Shown one piece after another: positions 63,111-64,000 of a DNA stretch of 64,000 nucleotides. Origin of the DNA: Adenophora triphylla var. japonica (Eukaryota > Streptophyta > Magnoliopsida > Asterales > Campanulaceae); assembly GCA_022495995.1 (NCBI GenBank), contig JAFEMH010002319.1:62001-126000 (forward strand), given 5' to 3'. The notes below the pieces were generated by a model, which made no database searches, was not told where the DNA came from, and saw only the letters and a list, made by a program, of their open reading frames with translations. Numbering within the stretch: the first letter of the stretch is position 1; every line of letters begins with the position of its first letter. The translations under genes were made by a program, and so were the position numbers.

Positions 63111-64000
63111 ATGGAAGGAGGAAGAGGTAGAGGTCGAGGAGGTCGAGGAGGCCGAGGAGGCCGAGGGGGCCGAAGCGGTAATGTCCCAGACTCTGAGTCT
63201 ATAGGAGAGGGAGGCCAGAACCACGACCAGCAGAACAGTAATGGAAACAACCAGGGTCAGCCGGACCCGATGCTTACTGCTCTGATTCAGACGTTAACGC
63301 AGGCATTTGTGGGGATAGGTCAAATGAATCAGACATTAGCTCAGGCAGTGACGGCAAACCTTAATCAAGCAAACGCACCTCCACCACCTCCACCTGTTAG
63401 AGATCCACTAGCACTATTCCAGAAGCGCAACCCAGAGTACTTCTCTGGTGCACCAGGTGAAAAGCCCGAGGAATGGATTAAGGGCATTGAAAGGATTTTC
63501 CGCACTTTAGATTGTACTAGTGAGCAGAAGGTCACTTTTGCTACTTTTGTGTTAAAAGGGGAAGCCATGGTTTGGTGGGAGACAGTAATCCGGGCGAGTG
63601 CGGCTAGTGGGGTAACCAATTATACTTGGGAGATGTTTCTGGAAGCTTTTAATAACAAATTCTACCCCCCGATTGTGAAGAATATGAAGATATCGGAGTT
63701 TATGAATCTAACTCAAGGATCCATGACTGTGGAAGAATATTTGGCAAAGTTTCTGGAGTTATCTCGTTTTGCCCCGAGGTTCTTTGATGATGAAGAACAG
63801 AAGGCCAGGAAATTTGAGGCTGGATTGAATTCAAAGGCGGAAGTACTGATTAGTACCGCTAGAGCTCCCAACTCTAGCTCAAGTGGCAAATAAAGCTCGA
63901 ATAGTTGAAATTTGGATGCGAAGGAGTATCAAAGTTCTAGAGACAATAAGAAGCGGGGAGCTGAACGCGATACGGGGAAGGAAAGCGGTCAGACTAGTAA
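63111..64000 (+). pseudogene. Chromovirus gag, 5' part, with a double frame slip
   Basis: ATG at 63111 opens a protein whose first 25 residues are RG/GGR repeats (RGRGGRGGRGGRGG), an RNA-binding type tail. The retrotrans_gag domain follows (NPEYFSGAPGEKPEEWIKGI, VLKGEAMVWWETV, FNNKFYPPIVKNMKISEFMN, MTVEEYLAKFLELSRFAPRF). The frame closes at 63893, but LAQVANKARIVE is readable in another frame (63875-63910). The original frame then resumes with LDAKEYQSSRDNKKRGAERD to the window end. Two compensating small indels explain this. The protein continues beyond the window. Confidence 0.85.

Larger units (their letters stand above)
60018..64000 (+). mobile_element. Chromovirus-type Ty3/Gypsy element inserted in Copia-3 (5' part)
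   Basis: A long 5' LTR, methionine-tRNA PBS, a leader ORF and the start of gag. It inserted into the Copia-3 aORF; GCCAA (60013-60017) should be the left target duplication. The long LTR, PBS and gag type suit the Tekay/Del group of chromoviruses, but the chromodomain and pol are beyond the window. Confidence 0.85.

Noticed and set aside
1..64000. tRNA, rRNA, CRISPR array, telomere or organellar insert
   Set aside because: None of the diagnostic sequences were seen. The TGGTATCAGAGC strings are primer binding sites next to LTRs, not tRNA genes.

Overview
This is a plant nuclear window, almost certainly from a eudicot. The evidence is a spliced DIVARICATA-type MYB gene family, plant-type LTR retrotransposons (Copia of SIRE type, Gypsy of Tat and chromovirus type), plant Helitron ends, and AT-rich introns and intergenic DNA with long (AT)n tracts. 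No bacterial, organellar, rRNA, tRNA or CRISPR signal was seen. The species cannot be named from the sequence.

Layout. 1-6741: the 3' part of a badly decayed SIRE-like Copia (Copia-1), inserted in the intron of a MYB copy. 6742-19424: a tandem array, on the minus strand, of a two-exon MYB gene with a 5,357-bp period. Copy A (exon 1 only) has an in-frame deletion. Copy B (10752-12764) is the only intact copy and is predicted to encode 290 aa. Copy C has lost exon 1 and has a stop in exon 2. Each full unit also carries a fold-back element upstream of the gene and a short relic of a TRICHOME BIREFRINGENCE-LIKE (TBL) gene. 19425-39584: Copia-2, complete with matching 768-bp LTRs and a target duplication, inserted in the third TBL relic. 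Nested in Copia-2 is a Tat-type Gypsy (26287 to about 36150) with a spliced antisense gene. 39585-48531: the MYB array resumes with copies D and E, rearranged, invaded by a retroelement gene fragment and a Helitron-like element, and dead. 48532-60017: Copia-3, another SIRE-like element, whose 3' end lies beyond the window. It is interrupted at 60018 by a chromovirus Gypsy whose 2,239-bp 5' LTR, leader ORF and gag start fill the rest.

How it fits together. The locus is a young tandem gene array turned into a retrotransposon nest. The host genes encode two-repeat SANT/MYB transcription factors. The retroelements are mostly broken by stops and frameshifts, but their additional ORFs (aORFs) stand out. 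Copia-2 keeps an intact 723-codon ORF between pol and the 3' LTR. Copia-3 keeps a long decayed one with its own apparent TATA box and a leader intron. The Tat element carries an intron-containing gene on the opposite strand.

The most interesting signal is that each of the three Copia elements is peppered, in LTR, coding linkers, untranslated DNA and aORF, with its own short motif: ACAGCTATG/ACGGCTATG in Copia-1, CACATC(T/C) in Copia-2, TAACCGAT/ACCGGT in Copia-3. This could be a self-recognition code, perhaps read by an element-encoded protein. That last step is inference. No search or statistics could be run here, and motif counts were made by eye.
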